Assembly: GCA_023301205.1 (NCBI GenBank)
Contig: JALZVC010000172.1
Location: forward strand, 1-9,034
Direction of reading: 5' to 3'
Length of the DNA: 9,034 nucleotides
Origin: Flavobacteriaceae bacterium
GTDB taxonomy: Bacteria > Bacteroidota > Bacteroidia > Flavobacteriales > Flavobacteriaceae
In this document: positions 1 to 6,412 of the stretch, piece by piece
Numbering within the stretch: the first letter of the stretch is position 1
How the letters are laid out: every line of letters begins with the position of its first letter
Program-made: the position numbers and the translations under genes
Notes under the pieces: generated by a model
The model's input: the letters and a program-made list of their open reading frames with translations, nothing else
What the model was told of the DNA's origin: nothing
Databases searched by the model: none

Positions 1-13
1 AAACATATTCTCT

Positions 14-52
14 ATTGGTTTAAAAATTGAGAACTATTAATTTTAAACCAAT
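14..52. repeat. Perfect 12-bp inverted repeat, AT-rich
   Basis: The arms ATTGGTTTAAAA (14-25) and TTTTAAACCAAT (41-52) are exact reverse complements separated by 15 bases. Neither side has a run of T, so it is not a classic intrinsic terminator. It may be the 3' hairpin of a gene lying left of the window, or a protein-binding palindrome. The rest of 1-261 holds no convincing gene, only the promoter-like elements near 204-236. Confidence 0.5.
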
Positions 53-203
53 GAATACCACAGTTAGGCAGAACTATTGTTCACGAAGAGGCAGTCACAG
101 CCTTATTGGAATACATAGAAGCGATTCAAGATTTTCCTTAATAACCTGTAATTTTAGCACACTGGACTATTTTTTTTACCTTTTAACTTATTTTGGCTCA
201 ATA

Positions 204-236
204 ATTGAATATAGTTCATTAAATTAATTATTTTAG
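204..236 (+). promoter_or_regulatory. Putative Bacteroidota-type promoter of the secreted protein gene
   Basis: ATTG (204-207), then 21 bases, then TATTTTAG (229-236). This matches the Bacteroidota consensus TTTG/TAnnTTTG at three of four and seven of eight positions. The spacing equals that of the two better promoters in this window (3750-3782 and 3920-3952). It would start transcription near 242 and leave a leader of about 20 bases before the ATG at 262. AT-rich sequence makes chance matches likely. Confidence 0.35.
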
Positions 237-261
237 TACCATAAAATTAAATCAACATATA

Positions 262-618
262 ATGAAAAAGTTTTTATCAGTAGTAGCATTTGCATTTATT
301 ATAGCTTTAGGTAGTCAAACAATGCAAGCACAGAGTTTATCTCAAGATAGTAGTAGACCAGAGGTAATAGCTAAAACGCAATTAGCAAAATTAACTGAGT
401 CGTTAGATATTACAGCGGATCAGGAACGTACGTTGTTTAGAGCTTTTGTTCAAAAAGAAGTAAACTACAATAGATACGTTAATAGCGGAAAGTTCTCTGC
501 TGAAAAGTCAAAATCGAATGCGGCTAAGTATGATGTTGCGCTAGACGAAGCATTGCGTAAAACGCTTACAGAAGCGCAATACACGAAATGGATTTCTTTG
601 AAAGATATGAAGAAATAG
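262..618 (+). CDS. Small secreted helical protein, function unknown
   Basis: This 118-residue protein starts with a clear Sec signal peptide: MKK, then a hydrophobic stretch at residues 4-17, with likely cleavage near QTMQA-QS at about residue 23. The mature part, about 95 residues, is charged and lacks cysteine. It reads as two or three amphipathic helices, including LTESLDITADQ (44-54) and LTEAQYTKW near the C-terminus. The pattern of Leu-Thr-x-x-Gln-like segments recalls the Spy/CpxP (LTxxQ) type of periplasmic helical protein seen in many Flavobacteriaceae, but the match is loose and I do not assign a function. The gene stands alone, with a promoter-like element upstream and a strong terminator 18 bases past its stop. 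Location in the periplasm is inferred from the signal peptide and the absence of a lipobox. The start is supported by the signal peptide beginning exactly at this ATG. Confidence 0.8.
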   Translation: MKKFLSVVAFAFIIALGSQTMQAQSLSQDSSRPEVIAKTQLAKLTESLDITADQERTLFRAFVQKEVNYNRYVNSGKFSAEKSKSNAAKYDVALDEALRKTLTEAQYTKWISLKDMKK

Positions 619-635
619 TATTTCTTTAAAATAAC

Positions 636-681
636 AAAATCCCGATTTACACTGATTTTCTCAGGAGTAAATCGGGATTTT
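636..681. terminator. Bidirectional intrinsic terminator between convergent genes
   Basis: The 15-base arms 636-650 and 667-681 are perfect reverse complements (AAAATCCCGATTTAC and its partner). A further CTGA/TCAG pairing (652-655 with 661-664) extends the stem to a 5-base loop. A T-rich tract ends the hairpin on both strands. It lies between the stop of the secreted protein gene (618) and the stop of hemL (686, minus), so it serves both convergent transcripts. Confidence 0.9.
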
Positions 682-685
682 TATT

Positions 686-1972
686 TTACCATTTTAAAAC
701 AACAGCACCTACGGCATCTATTGTTTTGTCAATATCCTCTTCACTTAAGGCGTTAGATACAAACCAAGTTTCAAAAGCGCTAGGAGCAATATATATACCT
801 TGGTCCAGTAATCCGTGAAAAAATAAATTAAACCGTGCTCCACTTGCCGCAGAAGCGCTAGCAAAATCGACTACCGGGTCATTGGAGAAATGAACCGAAA
901 TCATAGAACCGATACGGTTAATGGTATGCGGTATGTTATACTTATCTAATTGTGCTGCCATCCCCTCATGGAGCCTTTTTGTTTTATTTGAAATAGCAGT
1001 AAATACTTCGGGATGATTATTGAGGGTACTTAACATAGTAATTCCTGCGGCCATAGCTAATGGATTACCACTTAGTGTTCCAGCTTGATAAACTGGTCCA
1101 ATAGGTGCTAAGTAATTCATAATTTCTTCGCGAGCTGCAAATGCTCCTACTGGAAGGCCGCCGCCTATAACTTTTCCGAAGGTAACAATATCTGCAGCTA
1201 CTCCCAACAATTCTTGAACTCCACCTTTCGCCAATCTAAAACCGGTCATTACTTCATCAAAGATTAATAATGCGTTATGTTCGTCACAAAGGGAACGAAG
1301 CCCTTCTAAAAACCCCGATACTGGGGGAATACACCCCATATTACCTGCTACGGGCTCAATAATAATACAAGCTATTTCATTTTTATTTGCTTCAAAAATT
1401 GCTTTAACCTCATCAAGATTATTATACGCCGCAAGCAAGGTATCCTTAGCTGTGCCAGCAGTTACTCCCGGACTATTGGGTACTCCTAATGTAGTTGCAC
1501 CACTACCCGCCTGGATTAAAAAAGAATCACTATGACCGTGATAGCATCCTGCAAATTTTATTATTTTTTCTTTATTAGTATAGCCTCTCGCTAATCTCAC
1601 GGCACTCATACAGGCTTCTGTGCCACTATTTACAAATCGAATTTTGTCAATATTAGGTACCATAGCAATTGCAAGTTGGGCAATTTCTGTCTCTAGCAAG
1701 GTAGGAGTACCAAAAGAAGTTCCTTTTTTAGCTGTTTCTGTTATAGCCTCAACAACAGGATCAAAAGCATGACCTAATATCATAGGCCCCCAAGAATTGA
1801 TATAGTCAATTAACTTGTTGCCATCTTCATCATACATATAAGCTCCTTTTGCTTTATTGATAAAAATGGGATGTCCTCCTACTCCTTTAAATGCTCTCAC
1901 GGGAGAATTTACACCACCAGGGATCACTTGCTGCGCTTCAGAAAAAAGCGCACTACTTCTTTTATACTGCAT
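686..1972 (-). CDS. hemL: Glutamate-1-semialdehyde 2,1-aminomutase
   Basis: The enzyme converts glutamate-1-semialdehyde to 5-aminolevulinate, the last step of the C5 route into heme and other tetrapyrroles. It is a cytoplasmic class III aminotransferase-fold PLP enzyme. The 428-residue length is normal for HemL. Visible motifs, in order, are the N-terminal [16 protein letters not shown] (18-33), NSGTEA (115-120), [10 protein letters not shown] (142-151), FDEVMTGFR with the PLP-ring aspartate D239 (238-246), and [14 protein letters not shown] with the Schiff-base lysine K267. The catalytic features look intact. It is the last gene of a minus-strand operon: its ATG lies 10 bases past the stop of the glucosaminidase gene, and the transcript ends at the hairpin 636-681. 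The two genes before it have no known link to tetrapyrrole synthesis, so co-transcription need not mean shared function. Confidence 0.97.
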   Translation of the reverse strand: MQYKRSSALFSEAQQVIPGGVNSPVRAFKGVGGHPIFINKAKGAYMYDEDGNKLIDYINSWGPMILGHAFDPVVEAITETAKKGTSFGTPTLLETEIAQLAIAMVPNIDKIRFVNSGTEACMSAVRLARGYTNKEKIIKFAGCYHGHSDSFLIQAGSGATTLGVPNSPGVTAGTAKDTLLAAYNNLDEVKAIFEANKNEIACIIIEPVAGNMGCIPPVSGFLEGLRSLCDEHNALLIFDEVMTGFRLAKGGVQELLGVAADIVTFGKVIGGGLPVGAFAAREEIMNYLAPIGPVYQAGTLSGNPLAMAAGITMLSTLNNHPEVFTAISNKTKRLHEGMAAQLDKYNIPHTINRIGSMISVHFSNDPVVDFASASAASGARFNLFFHGLLDQGIYIAPSAFETWFVSNALSEEDIDKTIDAVGAVVLKW

Positions 1973-1982
1973 GAATTATGTT

Positions 1983-2840
1983 TTATTGTGCTTGTAAATA
2001 TAAGGCTTGACCTATTGAAATATCATTTGAAGACAACCCATTTATCCTTTTTAACTCGTCTACAGAAAGCTCATACTTCTTGGCAATAGAGTAAAGCGTT
2101 TCTCCTTCTTTAACCATATGGTTTGTTCTGTTACTTACCTGTTTTGTCACTTGACTAATATAGGAGCCGCTCGTGCTTAAAACCTGTGTATCATAATCAG
2201 TAAGATTGTACCGCTCAATGATACTTATCAATTTATTTGGATATTTAGGATCTGTGGCATATCCTGCTTTTTTGAGTCCTTTTGCCCAACCTTTATAATC
2301 ATCTTTTTTTAAATCAAATAAAAATCTATAACGACTACGCTCAGACAAAAATAGGGAGTGATCCCTAAAAGAATTTGCGGGGTCTGCATATTTACGGAAA
2401 CATTCTTGTAATTCATCGTCATCATGATATACACGACCACCAGTCCATCCTTGATGGCATTTAATACCAAAATGATTGTTCGCCTTACTTGTTAAATTCC
2501 CTTTTCCTGCACCACTTTCAAGTATTCCCTGTGCTAGGGTGATACTGGCAGGAATACTATAAGTTGTCATTTCCTGTTTAGCAATATCACTATACGTTGC
2601 AATATAATTAGCAACCACATCTGCGTAAGAGCTTGTTGGAGTTGTTGGAGCAACAACCACAGGCGGTTCTACTTTAGGTTCAATTACCACTGGAGGTGTA
2701 ACCGACGGTGTTGGTTTAGTATCATCAATAATAACACGTGGTGCTCGCTTATTTGCAACGACTGTTTTTTTAGAGATACATCCTACTTGAACTATCAAAA
2801 ATAGCATAGCAAACATCCCAAATTTTAAAATTTTTCTCAT
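1983..2840 (-). CDS. Glucosaminidase-LysM lipoprotein (peptidoglycan hydrolase)
   Basis: This is a likely N-acetylglucosaminidase that trims peptidoglycan from the periplasmic side of the envelope. The 285-residue protein has four parts. A lipoprotein signal ends in VQVGC, with C21 the expected lipidated residue. A Pro/Val-rich linker spans roughly 42-70. A glucosaminidase domain of the FlgJ/GH73 type spans about 75-215, with the ILESGAGKG segment in which E108 is the candidate catalytic acid, then NNHFGIKCH (121-129) and KAGYATDPKYPNKLI (191-205). A C-terminal LysM domain spans about 241-283 (VKEGETLYSIAKKY, then LKRINGLSSNDI). LysM domains bind glycan strands, so this should anchor the enzyme to the wall. 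Its ATG overlaps the TGA of the upstream gene by four bases (ATGA), which points to translational coupling. Family assignment is firm; exact bond specificity is inferred. Confidence 0.93.
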   Translation of the reverse strand: MRKILKFGMFAMLFLIVQVGCISKKTVVANKRAPRVIIDDTKPTPSVTPPVVIEPKVEPPVVVAPTTPTSSYADVVANYIATYSDIAKQEMTTYSIPASITLAQGILESGAGKGNLTSKANNHFGIKCHQGWTGGRVYHDDDELQECFRKYADPANSFRDHSLFLSERSRYRFLFDLKKDDYKGWAKGLKKAGYATDPKYPNKLISIIERYNLTDYDTQVLSTSGSYISQVTKQVSNRTNHMVKEGETLYSIAKKYELSVDELKRINGLSSNDISIGQALYLQAQ

Positions 2841-3739
2841 AGTATAAGTGGCATATTTTTATTTTTTAGTCTTTGGTTCATTCCAGCTATTCCTTGCAGA
2901 CCACCTGTATGAATAGCTAAAATACTGCTATTTTTTTTGAAATATTGTTTTTCCATCAAGTCCATAACACCATACATCATCTTCCCCGTATACACAGGAT
3001 CTAGTTGTATATCTTGTTCGTTTTTAAACGTATTAATAAAACGTACCAGATTTGCGTCTATTTTAGCATAGCCTCGAAAATTATAAGAATCCAGAATTTG
3101 GTAATTCATATTATTCGTGTGCGCTGCTACTATTTCCTTCTGAAACGTTCCTTTTAAAGCAGAAAAGCCAATTGCTTTTTGATGCGGTAATAAACTTGAA
3201 ACAATGCCCGCAAGTGTTCCGCCGGTGCCTACAGGAACACAGATATAATCAAAATCACGATCACCACTATTTAATATTTCAGCACAACCCTTTATCGCTA
3301 ATGCATTAGTACCTCCTTCTGGAATCAAATAAAAATCGCCGAATTGTTTTTTTAGGTTTTCAATATATAATACCGAATCTCTCTCCCTGTAGGATTCTCG
3401 AGTCACAAACTCAAGTTGCATGCCTTGCTGTTTTGCAAAGGATAAGGTTGGGTTTTCACTATAGACATGGAGAAGCTCCTCTCCTCTTATTATACCAATA
3501 GTGTTTAAATTATATTTCTTGCCTGCAGCAGCCACGGCGGCTATGTGATTAGAGTAAGCACCCCCAAATGTCAAAATAGTCGTTGTTTTAGACTGCAGTA
3601 CTTCCGCTAATTGATATTTTAATTTTCTGAACTTATTCCCACTAATTTCTGGAAACAAGAGGTCCTCTCTCTTTATAGAGAGTTGAACTTCTTGTAATTT
3701 ACTAATGGATTGTAGTATAGAATTCAAAAAAAACAGCAC
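2837..3739 (-). CDS. PLP-dependent ACC deaminase / D-cysteine desulfhydrase-like enzyme
   Basis: This is a fold type II PLP enzyme of the tryptophan synthase beta superfamily. Such proteins deaminate 1-aminocyclopropane-1-carboxylate or desulfurate D-cysteine; in marine Bacteroidota the D-amino-acid role seems likelier, but sequence alone cannot decide. Motifs are IKREDLLFPEISGNKFRKLKY (22-42) with the PLP lysine expected at K36, GGAYSNH (59-65) around the cofactor and substrate, EGGTNALAIKG (141-151), the phosphate loop GTGGTLAG (171-178) and HTGG (277-280). The 300-residue length is near normal. No ATG is available at the N-terminus: the reading starts at GTG (3737-3739), with TTG at 3725-3727 as the alternative. 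Both keep the conserved KRED region about 20 residues in. It is the first gene of the operon, with a consensus promoter immediately upstream, and its stop overlaps the next start (ATGA). Confidence 0.9.
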   Translation of the reverse strand: MLFFLNSILQSISKLQEVQLSIKREDLLFPEISGNKFRKLKYQLAEVLQSKTTTILTFGGAYSNHIAAVAAAGKKYNLNTIGIIRGEELLHVYSENPTLSFAKQQGMQLEFVTRESYRERDSVLYIENLKKQFGDFYLIPEGGTNALAIKGCAEILNSGDRDFDYICVPVGTGGTLAGIVSSLLPHQKAIGFSALKGTFQKEIVAAHTNNMNYQILDSYNFRGYAKIDANLVRFINTFKNEQDIQLDPVYTGKMMYGVMDLMEKQYFKKNSSILAIHTGGLQGIAGMNQRLKNKNMPLIL

Positions 3740-3749
3740 TTAAAGCTTG

Positions 3750-3782
3750 CAAATATACATAGAGTGAAAAGGAAAACACAAA
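3750..3782 (-). promoter_or_regulatory. Consensus Bacteroidota promoter for the minus-strand operon
   Basis: Read on the minus strand, TTTG (3782-3779) is followed by 21 bases and then TATATTTG (3757-3750), a full match to TTTG/TAnnTTTG. Transcription should begin around 3743-3746, leaving only a few bases before the GTG at 3739. The operon message would then be nearly leaderless, or the true start could be the TTG at 3727. Confidence 0.7.
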
Positions 3783-3919
3783 TACTAGATAACTTTGAAT
3801 ACACCTAAATCATAAAGTCCTGAAGATTAGGGTGCTATGAAAATAAATCGTTTAAAGAAGATAATCTACTGTTAAAACACATCAGAAATGTTAAATTTTA
3901 ATGCATTACATCTATTATA

Positions 3920-3952
3920 TTTGGTTTTAATCGTTTTTATTATGTAAATTTG
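3920..3952 (+). promoter_or_regulatory. Consensus Bacteroidota promoter for the surface protein gene
   Basis: TTTG (3920-3923), 21 bases, then TAAATTTG (3945-3952) match the Bacteroidota housekeeping consensus fully. The expected start near 3958 gives a leader of about 29 bases before the ATG at 3987. The spacing is the same as in the divergent promoter at 3750-3782. The stretch between them (3783-3919) has no credible gene; it contains an imperfect inverted repeat at 3802-3834. Confidence 0.7.
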
Positions 3953-3986
3953 AAGCAGAAGCCCCCTTCACTAATACAATAACGCT

Positions 3987-5696
3987 ATGAGAACAATTAC
4001 TCTTATACAAAAAAGGAGCTTTTTAACCACCTTACTTTATTCTCTTTTTATCACTATTTCTTTTGCGCAAGTAGGCATTAATACTTCTAGCCCTGCAGAT
4101 GGAACTATTCTAGATATCACAAGTAATGATAAAGGAATTCTGATACCCTCAGTATCTATCTCAGATTTAACTACAATGGACCCGATTACTGGCGTGGGCG
4201 CGACAGCCTCTGAAGAATTAGCTGCCGAGGGGCTTTTAGTTTATAACAATGATATTTCAACCGGAAAAGGATTCTATTACTGGAATGGAGTCCGATGGGT
4301 GGGAATTGATGGTGACAGAGATTGGAAGCTGCAAGGTAATGCTGGCAGTTCTCCTGGAACAGATTTTGTAGGAACTTCAGACGCTACAAATCTTATACTT
4401 GCCACTAACAGCAATGAAAACATGCGTTTAGTAAATGGAGGTCAAGTAACAGTTAACGAAATTGCTCCTTTTGCAGGAGATCGTTTTACAGCAACTGGAG
4501 CCACTAATGAATTTGCTATTAATGGTTATTCTTTTGGAACAGGAGTTGGACTTTATGGTCAAAATACAGCAACAGGGACAGCAATTTTAGCTGAAAATTA
4601 TTCTACAGGGCTAGGACTTTATAGCGTTAACTACAATACTGGAATTGCCGGATTTTTTGAAAGCTACTCAGGAAATTTTAGTATTGTTGGCCTTGACGGG
4701 CCCATTTTGGGAAACAACATTACTTTTGGCGGCGATGGCTTAATTGGAGCTACAGATACATCTGGCCTAGAAAATGGTGTCTGGGGTATTAATAATGACG
4801 CAAACGGGACTGCTATTGTAGGAGGTACAGGCGGGGTGCATGTACTCAATGCTGATGGATCTGGGATTTCCGGTTCTTCTCCATCTTTAGGCGTATTTGG
4901 TTATGTTGCAAATGGAAATGTGTCCACAGCAAACCAAGGAAATGCTGGCGCTCGTTTTGCGCTCGATTCTGATGGAGATGTAGATACGCTCAATGATAGA
5001 GCTGGGGCAATTCTAGCTGGTTTTGACAACGTAGCACCTATAGGAGCGCCTGCTGGCAGTAGAAATAGTTACTTTGGAGGTTACTTTAGTGGTGGTGCAG
5101 AAGATGACACACCTACGTATGCCTATGTAGGTATGAGATATAGAACCAATAATACTGGAGGATCTAATGGAAACACTATTGATTATAAGATAATTGGAAC
5201 AGGTAGCGTATCAACATTAGTGAATGACCCACAAGGTATACCAAGAACATTATTTGCTCCAGAGGCTCCAGAAATTGTTTTTCAAGATTATGGAGTTGGC
5301 CAGTTAATAGATGGAGAAGTAGTTATACAGTTAGACCCTTTGCTAACACACGCTATTTATGTTGATGAAACGCATCCATTAAAAGTTTTTGTAACCCTAG
5401 AAGGAGAATGTAACGGCATTTACGTTACTAATAAATCTAGCAATGGTTTTACTGTTAAAGAATTACAACAAGGTAGGAGTAATGTATCATTTTCTTGGCA
5501 AATAGTTGCAAGTAGAGCAGACACAAAAGATGCTTCTGGCAATATTGTTTCTAAGCACATAGGAACAAGATTTCCTATAGGACCAGCACCACGACCTGCT
5601 ACAAAAAAGAAAGGAAAAGAATTTAAAGAGCCTAACAAAAAGAACTTAAACAAAACTCCCAGAGTCTCTACTGGTAAAATTGCTAAAAGTGATTAA
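3987..5696 (+). CDS. Large secreted surface protein with glycine-rich repeats and basic tail
   Basis: The 569-residue protein has a signal peptide at 1-27 (hydrophobic 12-25, likely cleavage SFA-Q). The mature N-terminus, QVGINTSSPADGT followed by DITSNDKGILIP (28-54), is a common opening of Bacteroidota surface and tail-fibre-like proteins. Residues 82-105 (GLLVYNNDISTGKGFYYWNG and on) belong to the same module. Residues about 170-310 are loose glycine-rich repeats of the form TGxGLY..N and TGxAGFFES, suggesting a beta-helical or trimeric stalk. A compact domain at about 422-510 holds GEVVIQLDP, KVFVTLEGECNGIYV and a SWQIVASR segment; I recall related domains at the ends of fibre-like surface proteins. 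The last 30 residues are rich in Lys and Pro. No type IX secretion C-terminal sorting domain is evident, so the route to the surface is unclear. An adhesin or structural surface role is inferred from architecture only. A consensus promoter precedes it. Confidence 0.85.
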   Translation: MRTITLIQKRSFLTTLLYSLFITISFAQVGINTSSPADGTILDITSNDKGILIPSVSISDLTTMDPITGVGATASEELAAEGLLVYNNDISTGKGFYYWNGVRWVGIDGDRDWKLQGNAGSSPGTDFVGTSDATNLILATNSNENMRLVNGGQVTVNEIAPFAGDRFTATGATNEFAINGYSFGTGVGLYGQNTATGTAILAENYSTGLGLYSVNYNTGIAGFFESYSGNFSIVGLDGPILGNNITFGGDGLIGATDTSGLENGVWGINNDANGTAIVGGTGGVHVLNADGSGISGSSPSLGVFGYVANGNVSTANQGNAGARFALDSDGDVDTLNDRAGAILAGFDNVAPIGAPAGSRNSYFGGYFSGGAEDDTPTYAYVGMRYRTNNTGGSNGNTIDYKIIGTGSVSTLVNDPQGIPRTLFAPEAPEIVFQDYGVGQLIDGEVVIQLDPLLTHAIYVDETHPLKVFVTLEGECNGIYVTNKSSNGFTVKELQQGRSNVSFSWQIVASRADTKDASGNIVSKHIGTRFPIGPAPRPATKKKGKEFKEPNKKNLNKTPRVSTGKIAKSD

Positions 5697-5710
5697 TAAT
5701 ATAATTTAAC

Positions 5711-6052
5711 CTAAGTAAGAACGCTGAAATAATTTGTAAAAGCCCAAAAAGACCGATGCTTTAAATAGTGGAGGTCTTTTTCATTTGCATACGCCTCACG
5801 CTCAAAACTTATGTTTCTATAAGCAATGTGTCTGTCTTTATACTGAAATACTCTAACGATAAACTCTACACTATACCATAAATAAAAAGGAAGCACAAGC
5901 ATTTCAACTTGCTGCCTCAAATGAATACACTCATGATTGAGAAAAACAGCGTCTTTCCTTAACTGTTTGTTTCGTGCAATAACAAAAGGCCATATAGTAA
6001 TACCATTAAACCCTTTACGCACTAAAAATTTACTTGCAATAAAAAACATCAT
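5711..6052 (-). CDS. Small membrane-associated protein with HExxH metallopeptidase motif
   Basis: This 113-residue protein carries HECIH at residues 40-44, a zinc-binding HExxH signature placed in NHECIHLRQQ. About 40 residues later comes FEREAYANE (83-91), where E86 (or E84) could be the third zinc ligand, as in gluzincin-type peptidases. Between them lies a hydrophobic, aromatic stretch at about 51-69 (LVLPFYLWYSVEFIVRVF) that may be a membrane segment. The N-terminus is also hydrophobic but is not a clear signal peptide. The protein is too small for a full peptidase domain of most families, so activity is unproven. I know of short unannotated proteins of this type in Bacteroidota but cannot name a family with certainty. 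The gene converges with the surface protein gene: the two stops are 14 bases apart, and a terminator-like hairpin sits inside its 3' coding end. The start is either of two adjacent ATG codons (6052 or 6049). Confidence 0.78.
   Translation of the reverse strand: MMFFIASKFLVRKGFNGITIWPFVIARNKQLRKDAVFLNHECIHLRQQVEMLVLPFYLWYSVEFIVRVFQYKDRHIAYRNISFEREAYANEKDLHYLKHRSFWAFTNYFSVLT
5746..5781 (+). terminator. Terminator-like hairpin inside the convergent gene's 3' end
   Basis: AAAAAGACC (5746-5754) and GGTCTTTTT (5773-5781) are perfect 9-base inverted repeats with an 18-base loop, ending in five T on either strand. It lies 50 bases past the stop of the surface protein gene and is a plausible terminator for that transcript. 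It falls within the coding region of the minus-strand HExxH gene. Only four of the nine pairs are G-C or C-G and the loop is long, so its strength is uncertain. Confidence 0.45.
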
Positions 6053-6113
6053 TACTATTTATGAAATATTAAAAATCTAAAATACTCATTCTTAAACTTA
6101 CATTCTTAATACG

Positions 6114-6121
6114 TATTTTTG
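6114..6121 (+). promoter_or_regulatory. Possible -7 element of the DUF5522-like gene
   Basis: TATTTTTG fits TAnnTTTG exactly, but no good TTTG element is found about 21 bases upstream (TTCT at 6089-6092). If used, transcription would begin almost at the ATG at 6126, giving a leaderless message. T-rich chance matches are common in this sequence. Confidence 0.3.
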
Positions 6122-6125
6122 TGCT

Positions 6126-6293
6126 ATGCTATTTCCGAAGAAAAACATAAAGATTGAAGAAGGTGATTTTTACCTTACCCCAGAAGGTTACAAGTGCTTT
6201 ACGGAACAATACCACTTAAAACGAGGATATTGCTGTGAGAGCGGATGTCGTCATTGCCCATATGGTTTTGATAAAAAAAGGAGTAGGCAGTAA
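6126..6293 (+). CDS. DUF5522-like cysteine-rich mini-protein
   Basis: This is a 55-residue reading frame. After a short lead come IEEGDFYLTPEGYKCFTEQY (10-29) and HLKRGYCCESGCRHCPYGF (30-48). The cysteines C24, C36, C37, C41 and C44 include a CCxxxCxxC cluster typical of a small metal-binding knuckle, and the block RGYCC-x2-GCRHCPYG matches my memory of the DUF5522 family, small proteins of unknown function. The protein has no signal peptide, so it should be cytoplasmic. The ATG is the only start in frame: upstream there is a stop at 6093-6095 and no other usable start codon. No Shine-Dalgarno sequence is visible. It lies 73 bases from the divergent HExxH gene and 119 bases before hutU, with which it could be co-transcribed. 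The family name is from motif memory; the gene itself is well supported by its composition. Confidence 0.85.
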   Translation: MLFPKKNIKIEEGDFYLTPEGYKCFTEQYHLKRGYCCESGCRHCPYGFDKKRSRQ

Positions 6294-6337
6294 GCAGTAT
6301 ATTAAAAATCGATTTAATTTTAGTCGTGATTCGTGCA

Positions 6338-6353
6338 GTTCGCCTCGGCGGAC
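6338..6353 (+). repeat. GC-rich hairpin in the hutU leader region
   Basis: GTTCGCC (6338-6344) can pair with GGCGGAC (6347-6353) around a 2-base loop, with one G-T wobble. It is flanked by a direct repeat GTCGTG (6323-6328 and 6355-6360). The stretch 6323-6380 is clearly richer in G and C than the surrounding AT-rich spacer. It could be part of a dispersed intergenic repeat or an RNA element in the hutU leader. There is no T tract after it, so it is not an intrinsic terminator. No convincing promoter was found in 6294-6412. Confidence 0.4.
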
Positions 6354-6412
6354 GGTCGTGGCTCAAAATGTACACCCACCGCACAATTGTTAATAAAAAT
6401 AAGTAATTGCAA

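Noticed and set aside
27..227. 66-codon open frame on the plus strand ahead of the first gene
   Set aside because: It begins with TTG, has no signal or domain, an irregular composition and no start context, and it overlaps promoter-like sequence.
1871..2089. Plus-strand 72-codon frame across the hemL/glucosaminidase junction
   Set aside because: It is antisense to two clear genes and has no recognisable features.
3888..3947. 19-codon hydrophobic mini-ORF (MLNFNALHLLYLVLIVFIM) before the surface protein gene
   Set aside because: It overlaps the consensus promoter at 3920-3952 and would not be transcribed from it; AT-rich sequence readily gives hydrophobic codons.
6382..6400. DnaA-box-like TGTTAATAA near the hutU start
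   Set aside because: It is a single imperfect match with no cluster of further boxes and no origin-associated genes.
6407..6412. TTG start two codons upstream for hutU
   Set aside because: An ATG follows directly at 6413, and the extra two residues are not needed for any domain.
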